From assembly GCA_019239815.1 (NCBI GenBank), contig JAFAZL010000374.1, positions 1-8,063 on the forward strand: a stretch of DNA of 8,063 nucleotides. The letters run 5' to 3'. The notes below the pieces were generated by a model. That model saw only the letters and a program-made list of their open reading frames with translations. It ran no database searches and was not told where the DNA came from. The stretch comes from Acidobacteriota bacterium (lineage in GTDB: Bacteria; Acidobacteriota; Terriglobia; Acidoferrales; UBA7541). The position numbers and the translations under genes are program-made. Below, piece by piece: positions 1-6,484 of this stretch (the first letter of the stretch is position 1; each line of letters opens with the position of its first letter).

Positions 1-238
1 CCGGCGTGGCGTAGGCCACCGTCGCATTCGCCTCAAAGTAGTCGCCAGGCATGAAGATTTTTACGAGTACTCGCGTTCGTGGCGCCAGTGGTGATGCCGA
101 GTCCAGATAGCAGCCGTACAAGCTCAATTCTTTGATATTGCCGCCGACCGGCGACCCGGCGTCCGGCAAAACGGCTGCTGGCGCGACAAACGGGTACCTG
201 GGTGTCCGACGCTTTACGGGATAGTCTTCGAGGCTCAT
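1..238 (-). CDS. PilZ-domain protein, N-terminal 79 residues (cut by window edge)
   Basis: On the minus strand an ATG at 238-236 opens a frame that stays open to the window edge, giving 79 residues with no stop. The start fits PilZ, the c-di-GMP-binding domain: Arg10, Arg11 and Arg14 form the RxxxR-type motif, and residues 37-42 read ELSLYG, close to the (D/N)xSxxG motif with Glu in the first place. The run GCYLDS follows, then alternating hydrophobic strand-like segments up to an ATVAYATP stretch. PilZ proteins usually act as cytoplasmic c-di-GMP receptors for motility, exopolysaccharide or secretion. Acidobacterial genomes carry many small single-domain versions, some of which may not bind the nucleotide. 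An in-frame stop lies directly before the ATG, so no longer start exists. No clear Shine-Dalgarno sequence is visible. The C-terminal part is missing, so additional domains cannot be excluded. Confidence 0.75.
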   Translation of the reverse strand, partial: MSLEDYPVKRRTPRYPFVAPAAVLPDAGSPVGGNIKELSLYGCYLDSASPLAPRTRVLVKIFMPGDYFEANATVAYATP

Positions 239-570
239 TCAACTGACTGTAGGCTCGAGTGCTCCGGTGTGACATCCGGCGCTAGCCGGGATTCGGCGGA
301 GACAATGCTGTAGGCGTTCCTCGTTGAAACCGTCCCGTGACGGACACGTTCCTCACGGTGTCGTCCGAGCGACCTGCACCCCTGTTCCGAGGTACACGCC
401 GCATTTTTCTCGCGCCGATCAGTAACCACTCTATCTATCTATAAGCATTGGCCTTAGGCGGAGTTTAGTAGGCCGATGTCCCCCCGTACCATTGGCGCGC
501 ACTGCGAGTACTACGAAAATTTGCGCACGTCGTGAGCATTTTTTTCAGCGCGACCTCTGAGGCAAAGCGA
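239..570. other. Gene-free divergent region with small hairpins
   Basis: This space separates the minus-strand PilZ gene from the plus-strand HEAT gene and should hold the promoters of both. I see no convincing coding frame; the open frames on the minus strand lack any recognisable protein pattern. Visible structure: an inverted repeat at 276-289 (CCGGC, loop GCTA, GCCGG), one at 330-343 (CCGTC, loop CCGT, GACGG), a third pairing CGGAC at 341-345 with GTCCG at 363-367, three tandem CTAT units at 431-442, and a run of seven T at 539-545. A TATAAG at 440-445 resembles a -10 box, but I see no matching -35 box. Confidence 0.5.
559..562 (+). promoter_or_regulatory. Shine-Dalgarno GAGG for the HEAT-repeat gene
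   Basis: GAGG ends eight bases before the ATG at 571. The alternative GTG at 532 in the same frame has no purine-rich sequence upstream. This decides in favour of the ATG start. Confidence 0.5.
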
Positions 571-1590
571 ATGGGGCTCAACCCCACAATTTCGACGCAG
601 TCGCTGCCACCGGCTCAGCCGACTGGTTCCGGCTCGACCGGCGACCTTCTCCGCCGGTCCGCCTGGACCCGGTTTGCAGTCCCCCTGCTGGCTCTTGCAG
701 TCGCCTCAACTTTTGCCGGGTTTGAGGTTGCGCGTCATTTACCCTCGAGGTGGGCAAGTGCCGACCTGGTTCAGGCGGCTACGCTCCCCGCCGCTGCAGC
801 CTCAAACGCAGCCATTGCGCCGGCCCAGCCCCTATCCCTCGAAGCGATCTCCCGCCTCGCTCCCCAATCTCAAGCCGAGCACCTGCTCGAACGCGCCATC
901 GCGCGAGACTTCGAGTCGCTCGACGCCATCAATAAAAAGCTTCCGCTGTGGCGCGGCCAGCTCCGCAACACCGACCATCTCTACGATCTCGTGCACACCG
1001 CGCTGAATTCCGACGACATGCGCGTGCGCAGCTCAGCGATCGAAATCAATCTTGCGGCCTACAATATCGACAAGACACCCGACAGCGTCGCGCGCCTCGT
1101 GCAGCAGCTTCACGCCGATCCCGATGACCGCACGCTCGCGCTCTGGCAACTCGGCGCGCTCGGCAATCGCGGCATCGAACAGAAACTCGTCCTCGCGCAG
1201 CTCCTTCATTACGTTCACGATCGCAGCGAAGTCACCCGCTACTGGGCCGTCGAAGGCCTTGCCTTGCTAGGCTCGGGCGCGACCGTCGATCCGCTCCTCG
1301 ATCGCTTCGCGCACGATCCGTCCGCGCGCGTGCGCAAACGCGCCGGCTGCAACCTCGCCAAGACCGGCATGCTCACCAAAGAGCAGCGCCTCGCCGCCGT
1401 CCCTGAATTGTTGAATTTGTTTGATGACGACGGACTCGACGTCACAACCCGAAGCTGGGTCTACGGCGCCCTCCGCCTTATCACCGGCGCCGAACTCGGC
1501 AACGACGCCAACGCCTGGCGCCAATGGTGGGCCAACCGCACCACCGCCCACAAAAAGCCCGTCCTCCACAACCAACTCCTCTTCGCCTAA
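571..1590 (+). CDS. Membrane-anchored HEAT-repeat protein
   Basis: A protein of 339 residues from the ATG at 571, or 352 from a GTG at 532 that lacks a ribosome binding site. A polar, Pro/Ser/Thr-rich N-terminus is followed by arginines 28, 29 and 34 and one hydrophobic segment at about 35-54 (FAVPLLALAVASTFAGF). This suggests a signal anchor with the C-terminal part outside the cytoplasmic membrane. After an Ala/Pro-rich linker, helical repeats of HEAT type cover about 130-320, with typical turns such as DDMRVRSSA near 148 and DPSARVRKRA near 248. The last repeat contains ALRLITG and ends in AWRQWW (315-320), a closing pattern I recall from other bacterial HEAT-repeat proteins. HEAT solenoids bind other proteins; no catalytic motif is visible. 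The next gene, 125 bp on, encodes another envelope protein with interaction repeats, but joint action is only a guess. Third codon positions are mostly C. Confidence 0.75.
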   Translation: MGLNPTISTQSLPPAQPTGSGSTGDLLRRSAWTRFAVPLLALAVASTFAGFEVARHLPSRWASADLVQAATLPAAAASNAAIAPAQPLSLEAISRLAPQSQAEHLLERAIARDFESLDAINKKLPLWRGQLRNTDHLYDLVHTALNSDDMRVRSSAIEINLAAYNIDKTPDSVARLVQQLHADPDDRTLALWQLGALGNRGIEQKLVLAQLLHYVHDRSEVTRYWAVEGLALLGSGATVDPLLDRFAHDPSARVRKRAGCNLAKTGMLTKEQRLAAVPELLNLFDDDGLDVTTRSWVYGALRLITGAELGNDANAWRQWWANRTTAHKKPVLHNQLLFA

Positions 1591-1670
1591 GCCCATCTGC
1601 GACGCTTCCGTCAATACGCCCTTAAGGACACACCCTCAAACGCACTCTGCCGCAAGTGCATTACTGAAGA

Positions 1671-1676
1671 TAGAAT
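1671..1676 (+). promoter_or_regulatory. Possible -10 box (TAGAAT) before the DUF3857 gene
   Basis: TAGAAT matches the TATAAT consensus at five of six positions and lies 39 bases before the chosen ATG, in the 125-base gap after the HEAT gene. The best -35 candidate, CTGCCG at 1647-1652, matches TTGACA at only three positions with an 18-base spacer. The call is weak, and the gap could also be read through from the HEAT gene. Confidence 0.25.
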
Positions 1677-1702
1677 TAACAACAAGTTAGCCGCCCAAGG
1701 AT

Positions 1703-1710
1703 GGAAAGAG
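1703..1710 (+). promoter_or_regulatory. Shine-Dalgarno-like GGAAAGAG deciding the DUF3857 gene start
   Basis: This purine run ends five bases before the ATG at 1716. The in-frame ATG at 1701 has an AAGG directly against it, with no spacer. Starting at 1716 also puts the signal peptide at the very N-terminus. Confidence 0.45.
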
Positions 1711-1715
1711 TCCCC

Positions 1716-4700
1716 ATGCCCATCTCATCTTCATTCGTCAGCCGCGCGATTCTCGCATCGCTGCTCCTTGCTTCCTCTCTCCACGCAGCTCGACAGTCGA
1801 AGTCGCCCGCACCCGCTCCTTCGACGAATCCATCGCACCCGGACTCTAAATCCGACGCTTCCAAACCCGACACAAAATATTCGCAAGAACCCATCGTCGT
1901 CGAAGACCTCGCTGTCAGAGTCCGCTTCGACTCCGACGGCCACGGCACGATCGATAGGGTTTTCCGCGAGCGGCTGCAGAGCGAGTCTGCTGTTACATCC
2001 GAAGGCCTCCTCGCATTTCCATACGACAGTGACGGCCAAACTCTCGAGCTGAAGTACGTTCGCGTCCACAAACCCGATGGCACGCTAGTTGAAACTCCGT
2101 TGGACTCCGCTCAGGACCTCACATCTGAGATCACTCGTAACGCTCCGATGTACACCGACATGCATGAGAAGCACATCCCTGTGCGCGGCTTGGCGGTTGG
2201 CGACACTCTCGAAGCTCGTTACGTTATCACTATCACCAAGCCAATCGCCGCAGGTCAGTTCTGGCTTTCGTACAACTTTTTAAAAGCAACGGTCACGTTG
2301 CACGAGCAACTCGACATCGATGTCCCTGCCGATCGCGCGGTGAAACTTCACAGTCCGCTGGTGAAACCCCAAGTTTCCGAAGCAAGCGGCCGGCGCATCT
2401 ACAGCTTTTCGCATGCAACACTGACCAAACCCGCGGACCCCGACAAATTTCAGGCGGCCGTTGATGGCACACCCTATCCTGACGTCGAGTTAAGTTCGTT
2501 TAGCTCATGGGATCAAGTTGCTGCATGGTTCGGCGCGTTGCAAAAACCTCGCATTCAGGTCACGCCCGAGATTCAGACCAAGGCGCAGGAACTCACGCGC
2601 GACAAGAAAACGGAAGAGGAAAAGGTCGAGACAATCTACAGCTACGTCTCCGAGAAATTCCGCTACATCGGAGTTTCACTCGGCGTCGGGCGCTATCAGC
2701 CCCACGCCGCTCCAGATGTTCTCGCCAATGGCTTCGGAGATTGCAAAGATAAGCACACCCTTCTCGCTGCTTTGCTGCAAGCTGTCGGTGTTAACTCTGA
2801 TCCGGTCTTGATTTCGTCCTCCATGAAACTCGATCCCGACGTCCCCACGCCTGCCGTCTTCGACCATGTCATCACCGCCATCCCCAAGGGGGATAAGTTT
2901 GTCTGGCTCGATTCCACACCCGGCGCCGCTCCGTTCGCCGCGCTGGGGCAGCCACTCCGCGACAAACTGGCGCTTGTAGTGATGGACGGTAACAAGAGCT
3001 TGCTCACAAAAACTCCGAAGGACTTGCCCTTCTCCGCTTACGAACGCTTCACCATGGACGCGACCTTAACAAAAGACGGAGTGCTCGACGGAAATGCGCG
3101 ACTCGAAGCTCGCGACGACGGCGAAGTCATCCTTCGCCTTGCATTTCGCAATACTCCACAGTCGCGATGGAAGGACCTTACCGAAGCGGTCATGCATGCC
3201 TTGGGTTTTGCGGGCACCGTCGACGATGTAGCTGTATCTCCGCTCGACGATACTTCCAAACCTTTCTGGGTGACCTACAAATATCATCGCGTCGACTATG
3301 GCGACTGGCCGAATCATCAAATCACTTTGCCGTTCCCTTATTTTTTGCTTCCACAACTTTCGCCCGAAGAAGAAAAAGTCGACGGCGCGATTCCTCTTGG
3401 TGAAGTGAAAGAGCTTACGTACGCGGTTCGACTCACATTGCCTGCCGGTTTTTTTCCGACTGTGCCCGAGGCCGTCGCTACGAGCAACTCCTTCATGAAG
3501 TACGATTCAACTTACAAGCTTTCCGGCTCAGTTTTGGAAGGCACGCGCCATCTTCGCGTTATTCAGCCGGACGTTGCACCCGCCGATCGCAAATCCTACG
3601 TCACCTTCAACAAGACCGTCTTCGACGATGAAAACCGCTGGATTGTTCTCACCACCGATGCTCTTCCGCCTCGCTTTCAATCGTCGAATCCAGACGTGCA
3701 AAAGCTTTTAGCCGAAGCATATAAGTCGATGCAGCAGGGCGCTCCGCATGCCGCTGCTGAATCCCTGGAAAAGGCCGTCCAAATCGACTCGAAACAGGCC
3801 AATGCGTGGTTGTTACTGGGATTCGCACGCTCGGGCAATCCACAGCAGTATCAATCCGCGATTGACGCGTTCCGAAAGGCGATTGCACTCGAACCGTCCA
3901 ACACGGAATTTTACGCAGCGCTAGCTTCGGCACAGTGGAACAAAGGCAAATTACCCGAAGCTATTCAGACTTGGCGAGATTGCGTGAAAGCTGCGCCTGA
4001 CGACCTGAAGGCGAAAAGGGCTCTGGCCGGTGCGCTGGTTGCAACCGAAGATTTCACCGGAGCGGAGCCGCTTCTTGAAGATCTTTCCGATGCGAATTTC
4101 CAACCGCCGGTAACGTATGACCTCGCTCAAACCTACCTTCACCTGGGTAAGCACGACGAAGGAATGAAGCTTCTCCAGAAAATGGTCGACGCCGATCCTC
4201 ACGGCGAAACATTGAATTCCACGGCCTGGGCGCTGGCAGAGGCGAAATACAAACTGCCCGACGCACTGAAGTACGCCAAGCAATCCGTTCAAGAGGCCGA
4301 AGAGCAGAGCTCCACGGAACCTGGCCCGCTTCGTTTCCTCATGTCCACCCTCTCCGCGCGGTGGGACACGCTCGGGTGGGTCTACTTCCAAATGGGAGAC
4401 CTCGACGCGGCCGAGCGCTACTTGGCCGCCGCGTGGAAGATATGGCCGTCAGGAGATGTCGGGAGACACCTCGGCGACGTGTATGCAAAAAAGGGCGACA
4501 ACGCGCAAGCGCACCAGGTGTATTCGCTCGCGTTCGCGACTCTACGCCCCAATGAGTTCGGTCCCGTTCGCGATAGGTTGACTGCGAAAATGAATACAGC
4601 AGGCTTTGACCCAAAAATTACGGAGCAGCTACAAAAACGTCGCACTTTCACGGTGAAGTATTCCGTCGACGCGGAGAAGTCGGCTAACTTTCTGCTCATT

Positions 4701-4955
4701 CTGGCGAAAAACGCTCGAGTAAATCAGATCGACTTCGTGAGCGGTGACGAGAGCCTCCGGAAATTAATCCCGGAACTCTCCAGTTTGAAGTTTGACCTCG
4801 CGTTTCCCGACGACGCTCCCACTCGCCTCTACCAGAGCGCCACACTCCACTGCTCCGCCGTCCGCCACGACTGCACCTTCGTCTTGTTCGAGCCACCGCT
4901 CAAAGAAGTGTCGCAGGTACTGCAATCGCAATCCTCAAGCACCGACAACAACTGA
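1716..4955 (+). CDS. Exported DUF3857 / transglutaminase-like / TPR protein
   Basis: A protein of 1079 residues. Residues 1-24 form a signal peptide with an LHA-A cleavage site. A Pro/Ser/Lys linker leads into a DUF3857 domain at about 55-210, with the hallmark segments RVHKPDGTLVETP and APMYTDMHEKHIPVRGL. A transglutaminase-like cysteine peptidase-fold domain follows at about 280-400. Its catalytic triad appears complete: Cys343 in GFGDCKDKHT, His384 in VFDHVIT and Asp399 in VWLDSTPG. A beta-rich segment continues to about 640, tetratricopeptide repeats fill about 655-945, and a separate C-terminal module spans about 975-1065 with Cys1046 and Cys1053, which could form a disulfide. The N-terminal order matches known DUF3857-transglutaminase proteins of Bacteroidota and Acidobacteriota, whose substrates are generally unknown. 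The protein probably acts in the periplasm, as a protease, crosslinker or binding scaffold. An ATG five codons upstream is the alternative start. Confidence 0.85.
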   Translation: MPISSSFVSRAILASLLLASSLHAARQSKSPAPAPSTNPSHPDSKSDASKPDTKYSQEPIVVEDLAVRVRFDSDGHGTIDRVFRERLQSESAVTSEGLLAFPYDSDGQTLELKYVRVHKPDGTLVETPLDSAQDLTSEITRNAPMYTDMHEKHIPVRGLAVGDTLEARYVITITKPIAAGQFWLSYNFLKATVTLHEQLDIDVPADRAVKLHSPLVKPQVSEASGRRIYSFSHATLTKPADPDKFQAAVDGTPYPDVELSSFSSWDQVAAWFGALQKPRIQVTPEIQTKAQELTRDKKTEEEKVETIYSYVSEKFRYIGVSLGVGRYQPHAAPDVLANGFGDCKDKHTLLAALLQAVGVNSDPVLISSSMKLDPDVPTPAVFDHVITAIPKGDKFVWLDSTPGAAPFAALGQPLRDKLALVVMDGNKSLLTKTPKDLPFSAYERFTMDATLTKDGVLDGNARLEARDDGEVILRLAFRNTPQSRWKDLTEAVMHALGFAGTVDDVAVSPLDDTSKPFWVTYKYHRVDYGDWPNHQITLPFPYFLLPQLSPEEEKVDGAIPLGEVKELTYAVRLTLPAGFFPTVPEAVATSNSFMKYDSTYKLSGSVLEGTRHLRVIQPDVAPADRKSYVTFNKTVFDDENRWIVLTTDALPPRFQSSNPDVQKLLAEAYKSMQQGAPHAAAESLEKAVQIDSKQANAWLLLGFARSGNPQQYQSAIDAFRKAIALEPSNTEFYAALASAQWNKGKLPEAIQTWRDCVKAAPDDLKAKRALAGALVATEDFTGAEPLLEDLSDANFQPPVTYDLAQTYLHLGKHDEGMKLLQKMVDADPHGETLNSTAWALAEAKYKLPDALKYAKQSVQEAEEQSSTEPGPLRFLMSTLSARWDTLGWVYFQMGDLDAAERYLAAAWKIWPSGDVGRHLGDVYAKKGDNAQAHQVYSLAFATLRPNEFGPVRDRLTAKMNTAGFDPKITEQLQKRRTFTVKYSVDAEKSANFLLILAKNARVNQIDFVSGDESLRKLIPELSSLKFDLAFPDDAPTRLYQSATLHCSAVRHDCTFVLFEPPLKEVSQVLQSQSSSTDNN

Positions 4956-5084
4956 CCGGTCGGCATCAGCTACTCGCATCGGTGGCAGTCGCTGAGTCAG
5001 CTCGAAGCTTGCTTCCCCAAGTCCAAAGATTCGTGTGGTGCCTCGACGGGGGCGGCGCTTCCCGATATAGTGGCGCGCGGAAAT

Positions 5085-5091
5085 GGGGAGG
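5085..5091 (+). promoter_or_regulatory. Strong Shine-Dalgarno GGGGAGG for the asparaginase gene
   Basis: GGGGAGG lies seven bases before the ATG at 5099 and fixes that start. The frame is open upstream to an ATG at 4982, but the added 39 residues would place a Tat signal in mid-protein. A second ATG at 5094 in another frame reads ATG GCA TGA and overlaps the true start. Confidence 0.65.
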
Positions 5092-5098
5092 CAATGGC

Positions 5099-6262
5099 AT
5101 GAGTCTGTGGTCACGGCGGAAGTTTTTTCTGACTTCGCTTGCGAGCGGAGCTGCTGCGGGTGCTGGGAATTTGCTTGGGAATGTTGCGCCTGCGAACGCG
5201 AGCGTGGCGAATGGAACAGTCGCGAAATCCGCGCCGGCCGCCGCGGGGAAGGGGACGCGGCCGCTGATTATTTCGAGCGCGAATGGATTGCATGCGCTCG
5301 ATAAGGGCATGGCGATTTTGAAGTCGGGCGGGGACACGCTGGATGCGGTGATCGCGGCGGTGACGGTGGTCGAAGACGATCCCAACGACACGTCGGTGGG
5401 CTATGGCGGATTGCCGAACGAAGAAGGTGTCGTGGAACTCGACGCGAGCTGCATGCACGGGCCGACGGGCCGAGCCGGCTCAGTCGCTTCAGTGCGTAAT
5501 ATCAAGAATGTCGCGCGGCTGGCGAAGACCGTGATGGAGAACACCAATCACGTGATGCTGGTGGGAGACGGCGCGCGGCGTTACGGTGTGGATGAGGGAT
5601 TTGAGGAGATGAATCTGCTCACCGACAAGGCGCGGAAAATCTGGCTGGCGTGGAAGGCGTCGTCGTCGATGAATTGGCGGCCGGGGATCGATTCGCCGGA
5701 ATGGAAAGAGCGCATGACGCAGCTCTTCAACGGCGACGAAGCCGAGATCGCGTTTGCGGAGCACGTGATTGCGCACCCGCCGACGGGGACGATTCCGTGC
5801 ATGGCGGTGAACGAGAAGGGCGATATTTCCGCGACGACGACGACTTCGGGACTAGCGTGGAAAATCCCGGGGCGCGTCGGCGATTCGCCGATCATTGGCG
5901 CGGGTTGTTGCGTGGACAATGAAGTTGGCGCGGCTGGCTCAACTGGAAAAGGCGAAGAGAACATCAAGATTTCCGGTGGGCATACGATCATCGAACAGAT
6001 GCGCCAAGGAAAATCGCCGAAGGACGCGTGCCTCGAAGCGCTGGCGCGAGTCGCGCACAACTACAAGAACGACAAGAAAAAGCTGAGCACGTTTCACATT
6101 TTCTTTTATGCGATCAACAAGGACGGCGTACACGGAGCGGCTTCGCTCTGGAAGAACACGTACGATCGCACGAAGCACTCGACCTACGCGGTTCACGACG
6201 GGACCGAAGCGAAGCTGATGGATTGCGCTCCGTTCTTCGACGACTTCGGCGGCGACGAATAG
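5099..6262 (+). CDS. Tat-exported N4-(beta-N-acetylglucosaminyl)-L-asparaginase (family T2)
   Basis: A 387-residue member of the N-terminal nucleophile asparaginases, which hydrolyse the GlcNAc-asparagine bond of glycopeptides or related beta-aspartyl amides. The N-terminus has a twin-arginine signal, SRRKFFLTS with Arg6 and Arg7, followed by an Ala/Gly-rich hydrophobic stretch, so folded export to the periplasm is likely. Family landmarks follow in order: VGYGGLPNEEGVVELDA in the alpha part, the self-cleavage site GTIPCM with Thr231 as expected nucleophile, KIPGRVGDSP with the substrate-binding Arg259 and Asp262, and GSTGKGE with Thr282 and Gly283. Cleavage would give an alpha chain of up to 230 residues and a beta chain of 157. 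The residue before Thr231 is Gly, where classical enzymes have Asp. The gene stands alone, 143 bp after the DUF3857 gene. Its codons favour G at third positions, unlike the two genes before it. Confidence 0.85.
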   Translation: MSLWSRRKFFLTSLASGAAAGAGNLLGNVAPANASVANGTVAKSAPAAAGKGTRPLIISSANGLHALDKGMAILKSGGDTLDAVIAAVTVVEDDPNDTSVGYGGLPNEEGVVELDASCMHGPTGRAGSVASVRNIKNVARLAKTVMENTNHVMLVGDGARRYGVDEGFEEMNLLTDKARKIWLAWKASSSMNWRPGIDSPEWKERMTQLFNGDEAEIAFAEHVIAHPPTGTIPCMAVNEKGDISATTTTSGLAWKIPGRVGDSPIIGAGCCVDNEVGAAGSTGKGEENIKISGGHTIIEQMRQGKSPKDACLEALARVAHNYKNDKKKLSTFHIFFYAINKDGVHGAASLWKNTYDRTKHSTYAVHDGTEAKLMDCAPFFDDFGGDE

Positions 6263-6301
6263 CGTTGCGACAAGAAGTTCGCCATCGCCAAGTTCACTTC
6301 A

Positions 6302-6315
6302 GGGGCTGAAGCCCC
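6302..6315. repeat. GC hairpin with TGAA loop (GGGGC/GCCCC)
   Basis: A perfect five-base stem GGGGC (6302-6306) and GCCCC (6311-6315) closes a TGAA loop; flanking A6301 and T6316 can add a pair. It lies 39 bases after the asparaginase stop codon. No T-run follows, so it is not a classical intrinsic terminator. It resembles short palindromic elements scattered between genes in Acidobacteriota (from memory). Confidence 0.6.
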
Positions 6316-6336
6316 TTCGCACTGGGTGGATGGGAT

Positions 6337-6356
6337 GTCGCGGCTGAAACCGCGAC
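6337..6356. repeat. GC hairpin with CTGAAA loop (GTCGCGG/CCGCGAC)
   Basis: A perfect seven-base stem, GTCGCGG (6337-6343) with CCGCGAC (6350-6356), closes a CTGAAA loop. It lies 21 bases after the previous hairpin. Both have GGCTGAA across the top of the left arm and loop, although their stems differ. No T-run follows. A further pairing of GGGAT (6332-6336) with ATCCC (6372-6376) could enclose it. Confidence 0.6.
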
Positions 6357-6484
6357 CCACAAGTCTGCATCATCCCCAATCGTCAATCGGTCGATGTCTG
6401 TTTTCGTTGCCCTCCGGCGCTGGTGAAAACGTCTTTTTATGCCGGTCCTTTTTGATGCGGGCAATCTGAATTATTCTGGTAGGG

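Noticed and set aside
33..275. An 80-residue minus-strand frame at the left edge
   Set aside because: It overlaps the PilZ gene in another frame; only the PilZ frame shows a known domain.
235..429. A 64-residue minus-strand frame in the divergent region
   Set aside because: No recognisable motif, no ribosome binding site that I can see, and a composition typical of chance frames.
523..545. Attenuator-like hairpin plus seven T before the HEAT gene
   Set aside because: The only stem before the T-run is about three bases, too short for termination.
1642..1659. Terminator for the HEAT gene (GCACT/AGTGC stem)
   Set aside because: The stem is only five bases with an eight-base loop, and no T-run follows.
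3951..4391. A 146-residue minus-strand frame inside the TPR region
   Set aside because: It is a shadow of the TPR coding sequence, without its own domain pattern.
4956..5098. Replication origin at the composition switch
   Set aside because: The direction of skew change would fit, but I see no DnaA-box cluster, no AT-rich unwinding region, and no dnaA or dnaN gene nearby.
6263..6484. CRISPR-like array
   Set aside because: The two hairpins have different sequences and only one short spacing, with no repeated unit of constant length.
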